The notes beneath the pieces were generated by a model. It saw nothing but the letters and a program-made list of their open reading frames with translations, searched no databases and was not told the origin of the DNA. This document shows positions 1 to 9,471 of a stretch of DNA of 64,000 nucleotides, piece after piece; the stretch's first letter is position 1; each line of letters starts with the position of its first letter. The stretch is from Endomychus coccineus. Lineage: Eukaryota; Arthropoda; Insecta; Coleoptera; Endomychidae. The translations under genes were made by a program, and so were the position numbers. Location of the stretch: positions 1,116,001-1,180,000 of the forward strand of contig OY294072.1 in NCBI GenBank assembly GCA_958510875.1, written 5' to 3'.

Positions 1-60
1 ACAGCAAGCAATATGTGAGGTTAGGGAGAACTTCAATGTAAAGCAGCATCAAAATATTTT

Positions 61-130
61 TCTACACACGGGAATCGAACCCGAGGAATGAAATCCAGAG
101 CCAATTCCTTAACCGCTCAGCTATGGAGGA
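61..130 (-). ncRNA. tRNA-like Pol III module in TIR (E1 left)
   Basis: Read on the minus strand, there is an A-box-like TAGCTGAGCGG and a B-box-like GGTTCGATTCC about 33 nt later, inside a 70-nt tRNA-sized unit. The acceptor arms (TCCTCCA against TGTGTAGA) do not pair properly and I cannot fold a convincing anticodon stem. It is more likely a tRNA-derived promoter or SINE-head relic than a functional tRNA. Confidence 0.5.
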
Positions 131-409
131 ATTGAGAACAAGCGATTTTAATATTGTAGATATAACCGCGGTGTATCCGGGCTGAGTGATAAGTGCGAGT
201 ATATTGCAGTCTATATGATGCAGGTAATAGTTTTACATGACGTTAGTCATGCAGGTATGTCACGAAGCGAGGTATGGAATGTGAGACTTCATAGCGCTAG
301 CCCATAGGGGTTTTGAAATAGTGTTGTTTGTACATGTCGTCAGTCACGTGATTTTTGAAAGAGACCGGGCATTCATCGGAGGTATCATGGGAGGGCTGCT
401 GTTCCTTGA

Positions 410-823
410 ATGCATAGATGGAATGTTATATATAGTATAGAAATGATATCTTCTGCATCTCTCTCAAACGCGATGTTTATAAGGAAATTACTTTCAAAAA
501 CGTTTATTCAAGCTGTCTGTACCTTACTTGATTGCTATATTACAAAATGCGATTTCAATCATCTTAAACATATATGGAAATTATTTTTAGTATACAAAAT
601 GGAGTTGGGAGACTTCAATGGGGTATGGAATGTGAGGTTATACAGATTGTTTATGTATGACGTTAGTCATGTGAATTTGAATGAAGCTGGCGCGATCTCC
701 AACGAGACAGGTGTGTATGTGAGGTTATACAGAGTGTGCAGGTATAATGATGTCTATCACGCAGGTCTTCAGCGAGGTATCTACCTTGCAATGGAATGTG
801 GGGTTGTTTGTACATGCCGTTAG
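410..823 (+). CDS. TIR-encoded small ORF, unknown function (E1 left)
   Basis: 137 codons from an ATG. The same reading frame occurs in all six type A TIR copies in the window (103-164 aa). I recognise no domain. The N-terminal third is hydrophobic; the C-terminal half repeats a V-R-L-Y-R motif twice because the DNA contains an imperfect GAATGTGAGGTTATACAG repeat. In this copy the end differs from the right TIR copy (11599-12093) by a small deletion. It may be a real accessory gene or only a by-product of repeat structure; I lean to unproven. Confidence 0.3.
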   Translation: MHRWNVIYSIEMISSASLSNAMFIRKLLSKTFIQAVCTLLDCYITKCDFNHLKHIWKLFLVYKMELGDFNGVWNVRLYRLFMYDVSHVNLNEAGAISNETGVYVRLYRVCRYNDVYHAGLQRGIYLAMECGVVCTCR

Positions 824-1830
824 TCGCAGGGTTTTGTCTGAGTTATAATGATATCGTACGCGGCGCATTGTCTGCCCCCACAAGTCTTCAATAAGGGGTC
901 ATAACATCTAACATGCGATAGTTTACAAAAATGCTGCTTCTCATAATAGCGATATTATGAAGCGTTTGCAGAAATAACTATTAAATCATCTAAGGACTTT
1001 TTGCTTGATTAGTACTAGCGAGTACAATATTCGTTATAATATCATAAGTATGCATCATTAGCTTACTTATGCGATAAGATTGTGCTAAATCATGTCCAAC
1101 AGCAATGTATTCAACTTGGAATTATCGTAATGATGCGCGCGATCCTTCAATGTTAAAGTAGTTTCATAAGTTATCCGAAAGTAATATGAATATATATAAA
1201 ATGTTTTTCCAAAATTATTTCCGAAGTAAACATAATTCGCTATAATATTCATTCATGTATGTTTCATAAATTATCCGATATAAATCAAATAAGTTTTGTG
1301 GCAGGTTGAACAATATTCACTATCATATTTTGCGGTAGAGCTACAGCTGGTTCGAGAGATAAGAAAGATACGCCGATCACCTTCAAACGCGATGAGAATA
1401 CTTTATTTTAAATCACACATGTAGTATGTATATATTCAAATCATATTGATTGTAAATCGCATAATATGATCCGAAATCTAGCTGCTGCTGGGTGTAGCCC
1501 AATACCTATACAGAATCTAGACGAAGCGGTGTTACGCATCAAGATGATTATTCGAACTGTCTGTACGGCTCGATTGCTATATAACAAAATACATTTTTAA
1601 TCATCTTAAACATATAGATGTGCTAATATAATTTTTTCAGTATGCAAAAATATACTAATAAAACATTTTTCATCGACACACATTTCTTCATAGGATAGTT
1701 AGCTTTTTATAAAATTCAATCAATTTCAATGGGAAACATATATGCGAGGGAGTTTTATAGAGATCGAACTCATTTCCCCAACCACCCAAGAGGTAGAACT
1801 ATGATGAGGAATAGATGTGGATAATGATAA

Positions 1831-2640
1831 TAATCATATGAATATCTTCATAAGCGCTAATCTATATGACATTCAAACACATGCTTCATAAAAGTCTGAA
1901 TATTGAGTAGAGCTATAGTATCTTCTTCATAAGCGATCATTATCAACATTCAGACACTCGTTTAGCACGTGATTCAACAGCCTGGCATCATCGTTCACGA
2001 TCTATGATGGGCTGATGAGGAATAAAATACCAATAATAATTATATAAATATCTCCATTAGCAATCTGTACTATTTTCCTTCACGAGCACGACTTTTACAA
2101 ACTCCATACGTTCGCGTAAAAGATTATAATGATAAACACATTTTTGTTCATGGGTTTACATAATCATATGAATATCTTCATAAGCGCTAATCTATATGAC
2201 ATTCAAACACATGCTTCATAAAAGTCTGAACATTGAGTAGAGCTATAGTATCTTCATAAGCGATCATTATCAACATTCAGACACTTGTTTAGCACGTGAT
2301 TCAACAGCCTGGCATCATCGTTCACGATTTATGATGGGCTGATGAGGAATAAAATACCAATAATAATTATATAAATATCTCCATTAGCAATCTGTACTAT
2401 TTTCCTTCACGAGCACGAGTTTTACAAACTCCATACGTTCGCGTAAAAGATTATAATGATAAACACATTTTTGTTCATGGGTTTACATAATCATATGAAT
2501 ATCTTCATAAGCGCTAATCTATATGACATTCAAACACATGCTTCATAAAAGTCTGAACATTGAGTAGAGCTATAGTATCTTCATAAGCGATCATTATCAA
2601 CATTCAGACACTTGTTTAACACGTGGTTCAACAGCCTGTC
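1831..2640 (+). repeat. about 327-bp tandem repeat, ~2.5 units
   Basis: AATCATATGAATATCTTCATA recurs at about 1833, 2160 and 2487. Each unit carries CATTCAGACACTTGTTTAGCACGTG, which resembles the 20-bp CACGTG array near the ATPase, and a CATCGTTCACGA half-palindrome. The right TIR of E1 carries about one unit less; E3 and E4 carry one to two. Confidence 0.85.
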
Positions 2641-2676
2641 ACCATCGTTCACGAACCATAGTTCGTGAACGATGGT
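2641..2676. repeat. perfect hairpin, 15-bp stem with 6-nt loop
   Basis: ACCATCGTTCACGAA and its exact reverse complement flank CCATAG. The arms match the palindromic core of the 68-bp repeat found near every TIR, so this looks like the same module folded back on itself. Confidence 0.8.
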
Positions 2677-2880
2677 AACCATCATAATGGTTCGATGAGG
2701 ACTCAAACATTGAACAGATGAATCTTTGAGGTTAAATATCTGCTGTAGAAATTACCCCACTTTTATTACCTTTTATTTGAGAATATCGATATTTCCCATG
2801 TAACTAACCTAAAGCTATTTTGTATGCAACATTGCTATCATTTGCGAGCCTACGAGGGCCTGTATGTTGGTCGGGGCTAA

Positions 2881-3039
2881 ATGAATATGTTTGACTATTA
2901 TTACCTGTGGATTTATTTGAGATTCTTCAAGTTTGAGATTGATAACCCACATGAAGAAAGGTGCTTCAACGATTTGATATCAATGAATATTCGTTATTCT
3001 GAATGTGACAACTTTATCAGCTTCAACACTCGAGATTAG
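2881..3039 (+). CDS. small TIR ORF, 52 aa, unknown
   Basis: Starts MNMFDYYYLWIYLRF and ends at TAG 3037. The right TIR holds the counterpart (9786-9968, 60 aa). In E3 and E4 the same frame has TAG in place of the Trp codon near residue 10, so it is open only in E1. No known domain; low confidence that it is expressed. Confidence 0.25.
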   Translation: MNMFDYYYLWIYLRFFKFEIDNPHEERCFNDLISMNIRYSECDNFISFNTRD

Positions 3040-3050
3040 AGAGCATCGCA

Positions 3051-3415
3051 AACTGTCTTATAACCACTAGGTACTACATATTATAATAATTGAAAAGATA
3101 ACATATTTATCTGAATCACCTTTTGAGGAACATTATATGCAAACAGGTAATAAAAACAAAAAGTATATTTATAATTATATTTATTAATTAGACGGTTGCA
3201 TAAATTTTTTGTTTCTAGCTCTGAAACTATATTTATAATTTAGATTACAATCCTGATGGGCTGATCCAGGGACTGTCCTCAACCAAACGACTCGTTCATT
3301 ATCGTGATGTCTTGCGGGAAAGTGAGAGAAATAAAATACCAAAAATAATAATAAAAACATTTATTTAGAAAAATACATTTAGAATTAAAATAATAACATT
3401 ATGATTCATGGTTAT
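3051..3415. other. non-coding 3' flank of capsid gene in E1
   Basis: AT-rich stretch between TIR and MCP stop with A/T runs and AATAAA-like motifs on the minus strand near 3328-3370, plausible polyadenylation signals for the capsid-like gene. No ORF worth calling. Confidence 0.6.
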
Positions 3416-4618
3416 TCACACTAAACTCCGAACTGATCCTGTAATTGGAGAATACTCCATTATACGATCGTTAATGATGATGCAATAAGCCCTGGTGTTT
3501 TTGGGGAAATTCAGGAAACTTTCCATCTCTAGTTTGACGTCAACTGTTGATGACTTTATAGCATCGTTTTGTTTTGAACAGTCAATCACAAAAATTGCTC
3601 TATTCTTGAATGCTATATAATCTACCATGGGTTCGCTTATTATTTTATTTGAAAATGATTTCTGGAAATCATAGTACATCTGGTATGCTTCCACGTATTG
3701 CTGGTCGGTGAAATTCAATTTCATTGCTTCATATGGATAACACTCTGAATTCAAGTATAATTTTACATTTAGCAAGTTTATATTATCGAAATATGCACTG
3801 TGCTTAACAGGATTATTTTTTCGATCAGTTTGGAAAGCTAAAATCACATATCTGGGTCGTTCCAAATTCATTGATGTTTTAACAGCCCAAATGTCACGAG
3901 TGCTCTCCTTCATCAACGGATTTTCATGCAGATCCCAGCTGCGAAATGGAATCAAAATAGGCTTCTCAGCACTCAAATTCTCCAACATTTGAAATTTAAC
4001 CTGATCACTTGGAAACACATGTCGCACTTTTAATGCTATCGTCTTCACATTTATTTTAGCCGTTTTCGTGCCTGTGCTATTAGTATAGCAATCGTTATCG
4101 GTTCGAGACCTTATCAAGCGCAGCTTATGTTTTCCACTCAAACCTTTGTTATAGTCAATGAATAGACCTAGTAGAAAATTCAACGGTATCCATAAATTGA
4201 TTTTATTATTGTAGACTGAACTCAATACATCTTTAAATGACCATCCAGAAATAGCTAGAGGTATAGATTCATGTTTGTCATATGTTAGATAAGCTCTGAT
4301 GGTGCTGACAATACCAGGATCACGTACTTTGTCTATCTCTTTTCCATTCAATTCATAACTAATATATTCGAAGAGAAACGCTCCGAAATTATTCGTTAGT
4401 TTACATTCACCATCACCACTTGCTTCTGGCTGAAATTCTGCCTCGATGAATAAAGCAGACGATGCCAAATCTACCAACACATCTTGTTGATTGATTAATA
4501 TCTCAATTTCATCGCTGTTGCCAAAAGATGTTGTGTGTGGATAGTAGGTATGAGTTTCTTCCCGGATGATGTCTTCAATGAAGTTTGGCTCGTTGAATAT
4601 TTGAAGTTTTTCCGACAT
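3416..4618 (-). CDS. MCP: double-jelly-roll major capsid-like protein (E1)
   Basis: 400 codons starting MSEKLQIFNEPNF; upstream in-frame codons reach a stop without another ATG, so this start is preferred. The sequence resembles the invertebrate double-jelly-roll-like family linked to Polinton-type elements. Visible landmarks are a DEIEILINQQDVLVDL strand, FLFEYISYELNGKEID, and WIPLNFLLGLFIDYN near the middle. It is shorter than the 600-700 aa capsid proteins of many Polintons, so the capsid role is family-based inference. It is the last gene of the minus-strand block. The frame is fully open and nearly identical to the E3 copy. Confidence 0.75.
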   Translation of the reverse strand: MSEKLQIFNEPNFIEDIIREETHTYYPHTTSFGNSDEIEILINQQDVLVDLASSALFIEAEFQPEASGDGECKLTNNFGAFLFEYISYELNGKEIDKVRDPGIVSTIRAYLTYDKHESIPLAISGWSFKDVLSSVYNNKINLWIPLNFLLGLFIDYNKGLSGKHKLRLIRSRTDNDCYTNSTGTKTAKINVKTIALKVRHVFPSDQVKFQMLENLSAEKPILIPFRSWDLHENPLMKESTRDIWAVKTSMNLERPRYVILAFQTDRKNNPVKHSAYFDNINLLNVKLYLNSECYPYEAMKLNFTDQQYVEAYQMYYDFQKSFSNKIISEPMVDYIAFKNRAIFVIDCSKQNDAIKSSTVDVKLEMESFLNFPKNTRAYCIIINDRIMEYSPITGSVRSLV

Positions 4619-4790
4619 TGTAACCAAGGGACTTCAAAAAATTTATATTTTCCAATGATAGTGATGCAGAAGCAACCTTCTCCTTCTTCAATGACAGTGA
4701 TGCAGAAGCAACCTTCTCCCTCGAGCTCGTTGTAGATAATGACTGATGACCACTATGGAGATGTCTTTTATTGCTAAAATCCAAACCCAT
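4575..4790 (-). CDS. uORF overlapping capsid start, 71 aa (E1)
   Basis: ATG in a strong start context (AACATGG). The ORF overlaps the capsid ATG by 44 nt in another frame. It contains a 12-residue direct repeat (EKVASASLSL twice) from a 36-bp DNA duplication; E2 has a single unit. It is retained in all four complete copies. It may encode a small basic, serine-rich peptide or act as a translation-control uORF. No homologue is recognised. Confidence 0.4.
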   Translation of the reverse strand: MGLDFSNKRHLHSGHQSLSTTSSREKVASASLSLKKEKVASASLSLENINFLKSLGYNVGKTSNIQRAKLH

Positions 4791-4870
4791 GTTCTCAAGA
4801 GATGGCTACTGCAACCTTCTCAGTTGAATTCCTTTCATATAATGAGTGGTGGTGAGTATTGGATTATTAT

Positions 4871-5614
4871 TTATTGTTGTGAGCCATAATCCCTAGCGAT
4901 CTTTTTCAATTCCAATCGTATAATAATTTCCTCTCCACGAAAATTTACCGGTTTCCAATTCTGATCTAAAATATTCAGCGTGATGTTATCGAAGGACGTC
5001 TTGCTGATGACCGGTAGATAAATAAGATTCTTCGGCTCTATATCAATGGAAAACCCAGGTGGTACAAGAGGTGAGAACTCATATATCGTATGAGCTATCT
5101 TATTGTTATAATATGCTCCTGCGGTTAAGTTACACTCTACGCGTATAGTTTGAACTTTGATTATGTTTATAGGTCGATCAGATATGTGTAGTTCACGAGA
5201 TGTCAATTTCTTTTTGCTGAATCCCAACAGTTCGCTTATACTATCTTTAGGAATAAAATTCACTTTAAAATCACTCTTCAGCTCTGTGTGTAGAGTGTTG
5301 TTGTTAGATTTTATTGATAATTTCCGGTCACGCTCTTCTTGCTTCACTCCCATCCCACAAACTGTACTTTGTATGAAATCTTCGATGTCTGTCAACTCGT
5401 AGGACCCCGTAGGTATAGTAACTACTTTTTCCTCACCCTTCACATCTTCATAATAAAATTCATTAAAACCTTCTTCAATGTTCGGGATGCTATTGTACGT
5501 ATGCAAACCAACAAGTGCGATAGAATAATATGAATGAGGATCTAGTTCTATAGGTGGGTGAAAATCTACAGATAAACGAGAGCTCTTAGCCGTGATAGTG
5601 AACGTCTGAGACAT
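4871..5614 (-). CDS. penton/minor-capsid-like protein (E1)
   Basis: 247 aa beginning MSQTFTITAKSSRL. An upstream in-frame ATG exists here but is lost in E3 (ATA), so the MSQ start is conserved. The protein is beta-rich with an F-x-P-P-I-E-L-D motif followed by YYSIALVGLHTYNSIPNI. It sits between the PLA2/protease region and the capsid gene, the usual place of the vertex (penton) protein in Polintons. The assignment rests on position and size; I cannot name a domain. A TATATAAATA box lies just upstream. The frame is intact. Confidence 0.6.
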   Translation of the reverse strand: MSQTFTITAKSSRLSVDFHPPIELDPHSYYSIALVGLHTYNSIPNIEEGFNEFYYEDVKGEEKVVTIPTGSYELTDIEDFIQSTVCGMGVKQEERDRKLSIKSNNNTLHTELKSDFKVNFIPKDSISELLGFSKKKLTSRELHISDRPINIIKVQTIRVECNLTAGAYYNNKIAHTIYEFSPLVPPGFSIDIEPKNLIYLPVISKTSFDNITLNILDQNWKPVNFRGEEIIIRLELKKIARDYGSQQ

Positions 5615-5650
5615 GATTGATGAAAACTTCATCAACAATCTATTTATATA

Positions 5651-5869
5651 CTAATAAATGTTAGTCGACCAATTCCAAATATAACTGGCTACAATTATAA
5701 GTGTTATATTGCATGAAATATCGTGAAGACGGCAAGCTTTATCGAATGAATTGATACCCTGAATCTCCTCAACCGTTCTCCTAATTTTGCCCCTGGTATT
5801 GATTTGAAGTTCAAACGGGAGCTTGTTTATAAGCGTATTGAGAACAACTTCTCCCACGCACGCTTCCAT
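5651..5869 (-). pseudogene. PLA2-like gene remnant with internal deletion (E1)
   Basis: The 72 codons start like the E2 PLA2-like gene but jump, right after the catalytic HDIS motif, into sequence from the end of the protease region. About 0.6 kb relative to E2 (rest of PLA2, the membrane-active segment and the protease) is missing. The calcium-loop segment is also replaced: the Y-x-F-C-G-P-G stretch is absent. The HD pair remains, but an active enzyme is unlikely. The same junction occurs in E4, so the deletion predates their spread. Confidence 0.8.
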
Positions 5870-6062
5870 ACAGACTGATGAGAATTCAAGATTGCACCGT
5901 TATTTAACGAGGGGTGGGAGGAAGACCAAAGATCTCAAAATAATTTTTTTTTTTTTTATTAATTATCTCAATACAAAAGACTTAAGTATAATCTTAACAA
6001 TATATCTTTCAAATATCTCAATCTTGACTCTTGATTCATCGTCCTAGTCGTATTGCATATTC
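5870..6062. other. deletion scar region between PLA2 and integrase remnants (E1)
   Basis: Contains a T-rich tract (about 5944-5957) and sequence matching the E2 non-coding stretch 19440-19620. The integrase catalytic core found at this place in E2 is missing. Confidence 0.7.
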
Positions 6063-6167
6063 CTACCCCTTCCACCTATATTGAAGTCCTTTTATGTATG
6101 TTCGACGCTGGTAAAAGTTCTTTCTTCTGTGCTCATGAAGCTCATGCAAAACTTGTTCTCTACTCAT
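6063..6167 (-). pseudogene. integrase N-terminal remnant, 34 aa (E1)
   Basis: Starts MSREQVLHELHEH like the E2 integrase (18417) and keeps its basic N-terminal stretch, then stops. The whole DDE core and chromodomain are deleted. E3 and E4 carry the same deletion plus a further frameshift. Confidence 0.8.
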
Positions 6168-6184
6168 CTTATCAATGTGGAAAT

Positions 6185-6838
6185 CTAGTGTAGAATTAAT
6201 TTTTTGGGTATATTCACAGGATTTGGAGATATACGTTTCACAGAGGCCTGCTTTGATGTTGTGGATGATGAGGGTCTCTTCTTAGAAGGTTCCACAGATG
6301 TCATCCGTCGTTCTAACGCCTCCACTTTACTAGTAATGTCATTTAGACGCATGTTCATACTGTTAAATGTGTTATTGATCTCTTCCAATTCATTTCTGTT
6401 CTCCCTCACACTATCACTGATTGTTTTATACTCTGATTTTATATAGATTCCCATTTCATTATATTTATTCTGAATGTCCATCAGATGTTTATCAATGTTG
6501 AGAATAACCTTATCATTCGTTAAATTATGTTCATCCAGATCCTTGTTGATATCTTTGACCAAATTATCAACCCTAACATTGAAGGTATCTTTAAGACTGG
6601 TTTCCGTTTTCAGATTCAGTTTGTGTGTTAATTTATCAACATATACTTTATTTGCAACATCTCCATCATCATTCGGTGATTTTACGTTGCACAATCTACG
6701 ATTTTCCATATCATAACTTCCATCGCTCGTTAGGAATAATCCTTGTCCGTGAACTTGTTTGAAATTATTATTAAATACATTTGTATCATATATCCACATG
6801 GAAGAGGAGGCTCTGCCAAACTTATCCATTGAAACCAT
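6185..6838 (-). CDS. coiled-coil fibre-like protein (E1)
   Basis: 217 aa. The N-terminal ~65 residues include SSMWIYDTNVF and RRLCNVKSPNDDGDVANK followed by VYVDKL, a pattern seen in trimeric phage and virus fibre proteins before a coiled coil. Residues ~80-175 are heptad-like, rich in L/I/N/E/K, and the C-terminus is basic and serine-rich (KKRPSSSTTSK). I infer a trimeric spike or fibre-like virion protein. Its ATG overlaps the DUF8207 stop by 17 nt, so the two probably share a transcript. The frame is intact. Confidence 0.55.
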   Translation of the reverse strand: MVSMDKFGRASSSMWIYDTNVFNNNFKQVHGQGLFLTSDGSYDMENRRLCNVKSPNDDGDVANKVYVDKLTHKLNLKTETSLKDTFNVRVDNLVKDINKDLDEHNLTNDKVILNIDKHLMDIQNKYNEMGIYIKSEYKTISDSVRENRNELEEINNTFNSMNMRLNDITSKVEALERRMTSVEPSKKRPSSSTTSKQASVKRISPNPVNIPKKLILH

Positions 6839-7877
6839 CTTTATAACTGTGATGAATTTGTCTTACACCTGGTTTTTGTTCAATTACCCCTGCCTCTATC
6901 AATTCTTCTATTATAGAGATAATCTCATTATGGTTACCGGCATGCGAGGATGCAACAAGAAGTCTCAGTCTATCCACCATTCTGTTAACGTCATTCCAAT
7001 AAACATATTCGATAGGTTTCTCGTTATATTCAAGCATATCATTTTTGATATATGCACTTCCAGTGTATGTTTTGGCTCTTGGTCTTTTCATGGAATTAAT
7101 CAAAGGTTTCAGTACATGTTTGTATTTCACTGTGTATCTTATTCGATCAGCTGGATCGTTATTACGTCTATGGGCACTAGTCATTTCCATCATTTGACTG
7201 TAATTTTTCCCATCTTCCACAGTGTAAGTATCAGGTAGAACATCTTTGTAAAATATCAAATTATACAGTCCTGTGGTACCCTTGAACGGAGTACCCTTGA
7301 TAATTATATTACTCTCACTATCAATTTCTATAGGTTGATTACCCATGAACCATTTGTCTAAAGTTGAATTATATTGCAAACCCATTCTATCATCGTATTT
7401 CTTGACATCATCATCCAATAGGAATCCTTCCAAGTAATAACGTGCTAATGTGGGGTATTGTTGCAGAAACTCCTCTGTAGCCGCTGCATTATCTTTCTTA
7501 TGTTTTCTGAATTCTTCACGAATCTGATCGATAGTAGGTTCGGGTGTAAACACATCCTCCTCAGTATCTTGGGGGTTATATACGAATTCTTCACCTTCAG
7601 TTACAATATTTGGGATTGGTATGTTCTCCATTTGTGTTGCTGTAGAAACAATACTTTTAGGTTTAACCAACGAATGTTGTTTCATTATTTCAGCATTTTT
7701 CGCAATTTCCTCCAGAGGTTTAGATACATTCCTGAACATGTTATCTAGAATCTCATCATTTTCAGCTTTACCCAATTTCACAGCCATATATTTTTTCCTC
7801 AAAACGTTTGCTAACTCCCAAATTTTTTTCTTCAATTGTTGTTTTTCCCTTAGCATGTTACTCACACCCACGTCCAT
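6822..7877 (-). CDS. DUF8207-like protein (E1, only intact copy)
   Basis: 351 aa starting MDVGVSNMLREKQQ. The N-terminal third is charged and helical; the C-terminal half (from about residue 165) carries GLYNLIFYKDVLPDTYTVED, RRNNDPADR and KHVLKPLINSMKRP, the pattern I associate with DUF8207 proteins of invertebrate Polinton-type elements. Molecular function is unknown; its place next to the ATPase and fibre suggests a virion or morphogenesis role. E3 and E4 carry a stop at codon 97 and E2 has two frameshifts, so this is the only full-length frame in the window. A TATATATAC box lies about 30 nt upstream. Confidence 0.75.
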   Translation of the reverse strand: MDVGVSNMLREKQQLKKKIWELANVLRKKYMAVKLGKAENDEILDNMFRNVSKPLEEIAKNAEIMKQHSLVKPKSIVSTATQMENIPIPNIVTEGEEFVYNPQDTEEDVFTPEPTIDQIREEFRKHKKDNAAATEEFLQQYPTLARYYLEGFLLDDDVKKYDDRMGLQYNSTLDKWFMGNQPIEIDSESNIIIKGTPFKGTTGLYNLIFYKDVLPDTYTVEDGKNYSQMMEMTSAHRRNNDPADRIRYTVKYKHVLKPLINSMKRPRAKTYTGSAYIKNDMLEYNEKPIEYVYWNDVNRMVDRLRLLVASSHAGNHNEIISIIEELIEAGVIEQKPGVRQIHHSYKDGFNG

Positions 7878-7919
7878 GCTGAGCGGGTTGTCTATTTCAA
7901 ATGAAAGTATATATACATG

Positions 7920-8644
7920 TTAGATGTATATATAACTATCAAAACCTTTGCGATAACGTCCTTTATTCATATCACAGTCTTTGTTTATCATAAGGAATCC
8001 ATATTTATCTTTCCAACATACGCTACATATCTCTTTGAATTTTTCGAGTGACATGTCGGTACTTACATGATCGGTGAATATATGCTTCAAATTGAGCTCA
8101 TCCTGTTTGAAAATAATCAAGCAATTGGCATTGTCGCGCAATCCATGTTTTGGACATTTAGCAAAAGACTGACAAAGATAGAAACTATCAATTGAGTTGT
8201 GTCTCCCTCTTGAAAAATAAGCACGAATTTTCTGCTGTTTCTCAAACATCACGTCATCGAATATTATTATCGAATTAGGCCTCGCTTCTGTGGGGTCTAT
8301 GACCTCATCACTTTCGGTACAAGGAAAATATCCAAGACCCTCAATTTTCTTCAATGTCTCCTTTAGTAACTGGTATTTGGTTGGTGTAAAGACTTTGAAT
8401 ATATGTACACGTTTTCAAATTTCAGGCCGTTAGCATCCAACAATAGAGATAACATCACATTTGTTTTCCCACAATTACTTGGACCACAGATTATTGTTCG
8501 TAAAGTATTAGGCAGCAAAGAGCTGTGACGTTGTGGTTGTTCAACATTCTCATTGCTTGACCCTAAGTTCATAATACTCAACGAGTCTTTTTGCTTAACA
8601 ATCTTTATCATGCCTGAAGGCGAATCGAAATCATACTGGAACAT
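7920..8644 (-). pseudogene. ATP: A32/FtsK-HerA-type packaging ATPase, frameshifted (E1)
   Basis: Matches the intact 241-aa ATPase of E2/E3. The Walker A GPSNCGKT is in the upstream part (8363-8644) and the Walker B SIIIFDDV in the downstream part (7920-8354). One T is missing in the TATTT run near 8368 compared with TATTTT in E3, which splits the frame. Everything else is conserved, so the loss is recent or an assembly error. Confidence 0.9.
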
Positions 8645-8722
8645 ATGTTAATAAGCATTTGTTTATATACTAGATGATGATGTTATATTGTGTATGTCTG
8701 ATCACGCGGTTAGGTACTTCTA

Positions 8723-8725
<3 letters not shown>

Positions 8726-8774
<49 letters not shown>
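8726..8774. repeat. (CT)n microsatellite
   Basis: About 24 CT dinucleotides between the ATPase promoter and the CACGTG array in E1 only; the other copies have ordinary sequence here. Confidence 0.95.
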
Positions 8775-8778
<4 letters not shown>

Positions 8779-8808
8779 TCAGGTATCAAATACATGTTAA
8801 ATAGGTAT

Positions 8809-9386
8809 GAATGTTGAAACACGTGTCTGAAACACGTGTCTGAATGTTGAAACACGTGTCTGAAACACGTGTCTGAATGCTGAAACACGTGTCTGAATGT
8901 TGAAACACGTGTCTGGAACACGTGTCTGAATGCTGAAACACGTGTCTGAATGCTGAAACACGTGTCTGAAACACGTGTCTGAATGCTGAAACACGTGTCT
9001 GAATGTTGAAACACGTGTCTGAATGTTGAAACACGTGTCTGAAACACGTGTCTGAATGCTGAAACACGTGTCTGAATGCTGAAACACGTGTCTGAATGCT
9101 GAAACACGTGTCTGAATATTGAAACACGTGTCTGAAACACGTGTCTGAATGCTGAAACACGTGTCTGAATGCTGAAACACGTGTCTGAATATTGAAACAC
9201 GTGTCTGAAACACGTGTCTGAATGCTGAAACACGTGTCTGAATGCTGAAACACGTGTCTGAATGTTGAAACACCTGTCTGAAACACGTGTCTGAATGCTG
9301 AAACACGTGTCTGAATGCTGAAACACGTGTCTGAATGTTGAAACACGTGTCTGAAACACGTGTCTGAAACACGTGTCTGAATGTTA
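8809..9386. repeat. CACGTG minisatellite array (E1)
   Basis: Alternation of a 13-bp core (GAAACACGTGTCT) with or without a 7-bp spacer (GAATGCT/GAATGTT), giving 20-bp and 13-bp steps. Each core has the 8-bp palindrome ACACGTGT with an E-box CACGTG. The array is free of stops in all three minus-strand frames, which I attribute to repeat composition. It lies upstream of the ATPase in all four complete elements and could be an enhancer or replication-associated array. Confidence 0.9.
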
Positions 9387-9471
9387 AAGCATGTGTTGAA
9401 TCATGCGATAAAACATGTGCATGAATGTATTACAAACATTATGATTATTATTAACATTTTATTCCTCATTA

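Larger units (their letters stand above)
1..3050 (+). repeat. E1 left terminal inverted repeat (partial)
   Basis: Reverse complement of about 9794-12792. It holds a tRNA-like module, two small ORFs, a 327-bp tandem repeat and copies of the CGTTCACGAAC-type palindrome. The match ends near the CGAGATTAGAGAG stretch at 3031-3043. It is longer than the right copy by about one 327-bp unit. Outside the listed sub-features I see no further gene in this 3 kb. Confidence 0.85.

Noticed and set aside
61..130. Functional tRNA gene
   Set aside because: Acceptor arms do not pair and no clean anticodon stem can be drawn; kept only as a tRNA-like module.
6204..6716. Plus-strand ORFs of about 80 codons opposite the fibre gene (also near 47318 and 47588)
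   Set aside because: They are antisense shadows of the coiled-coil gene and carry no independent motif.
8670..9372. Three overlapping minus-strand ORFs of 186-229 codons in the CACGTG array
   Set aside because: All three frames are open because the 20/13-bp units contain no stop; the translations are the same short repeats in shifted frames. Same for the arrays in E2, E3 and E4.
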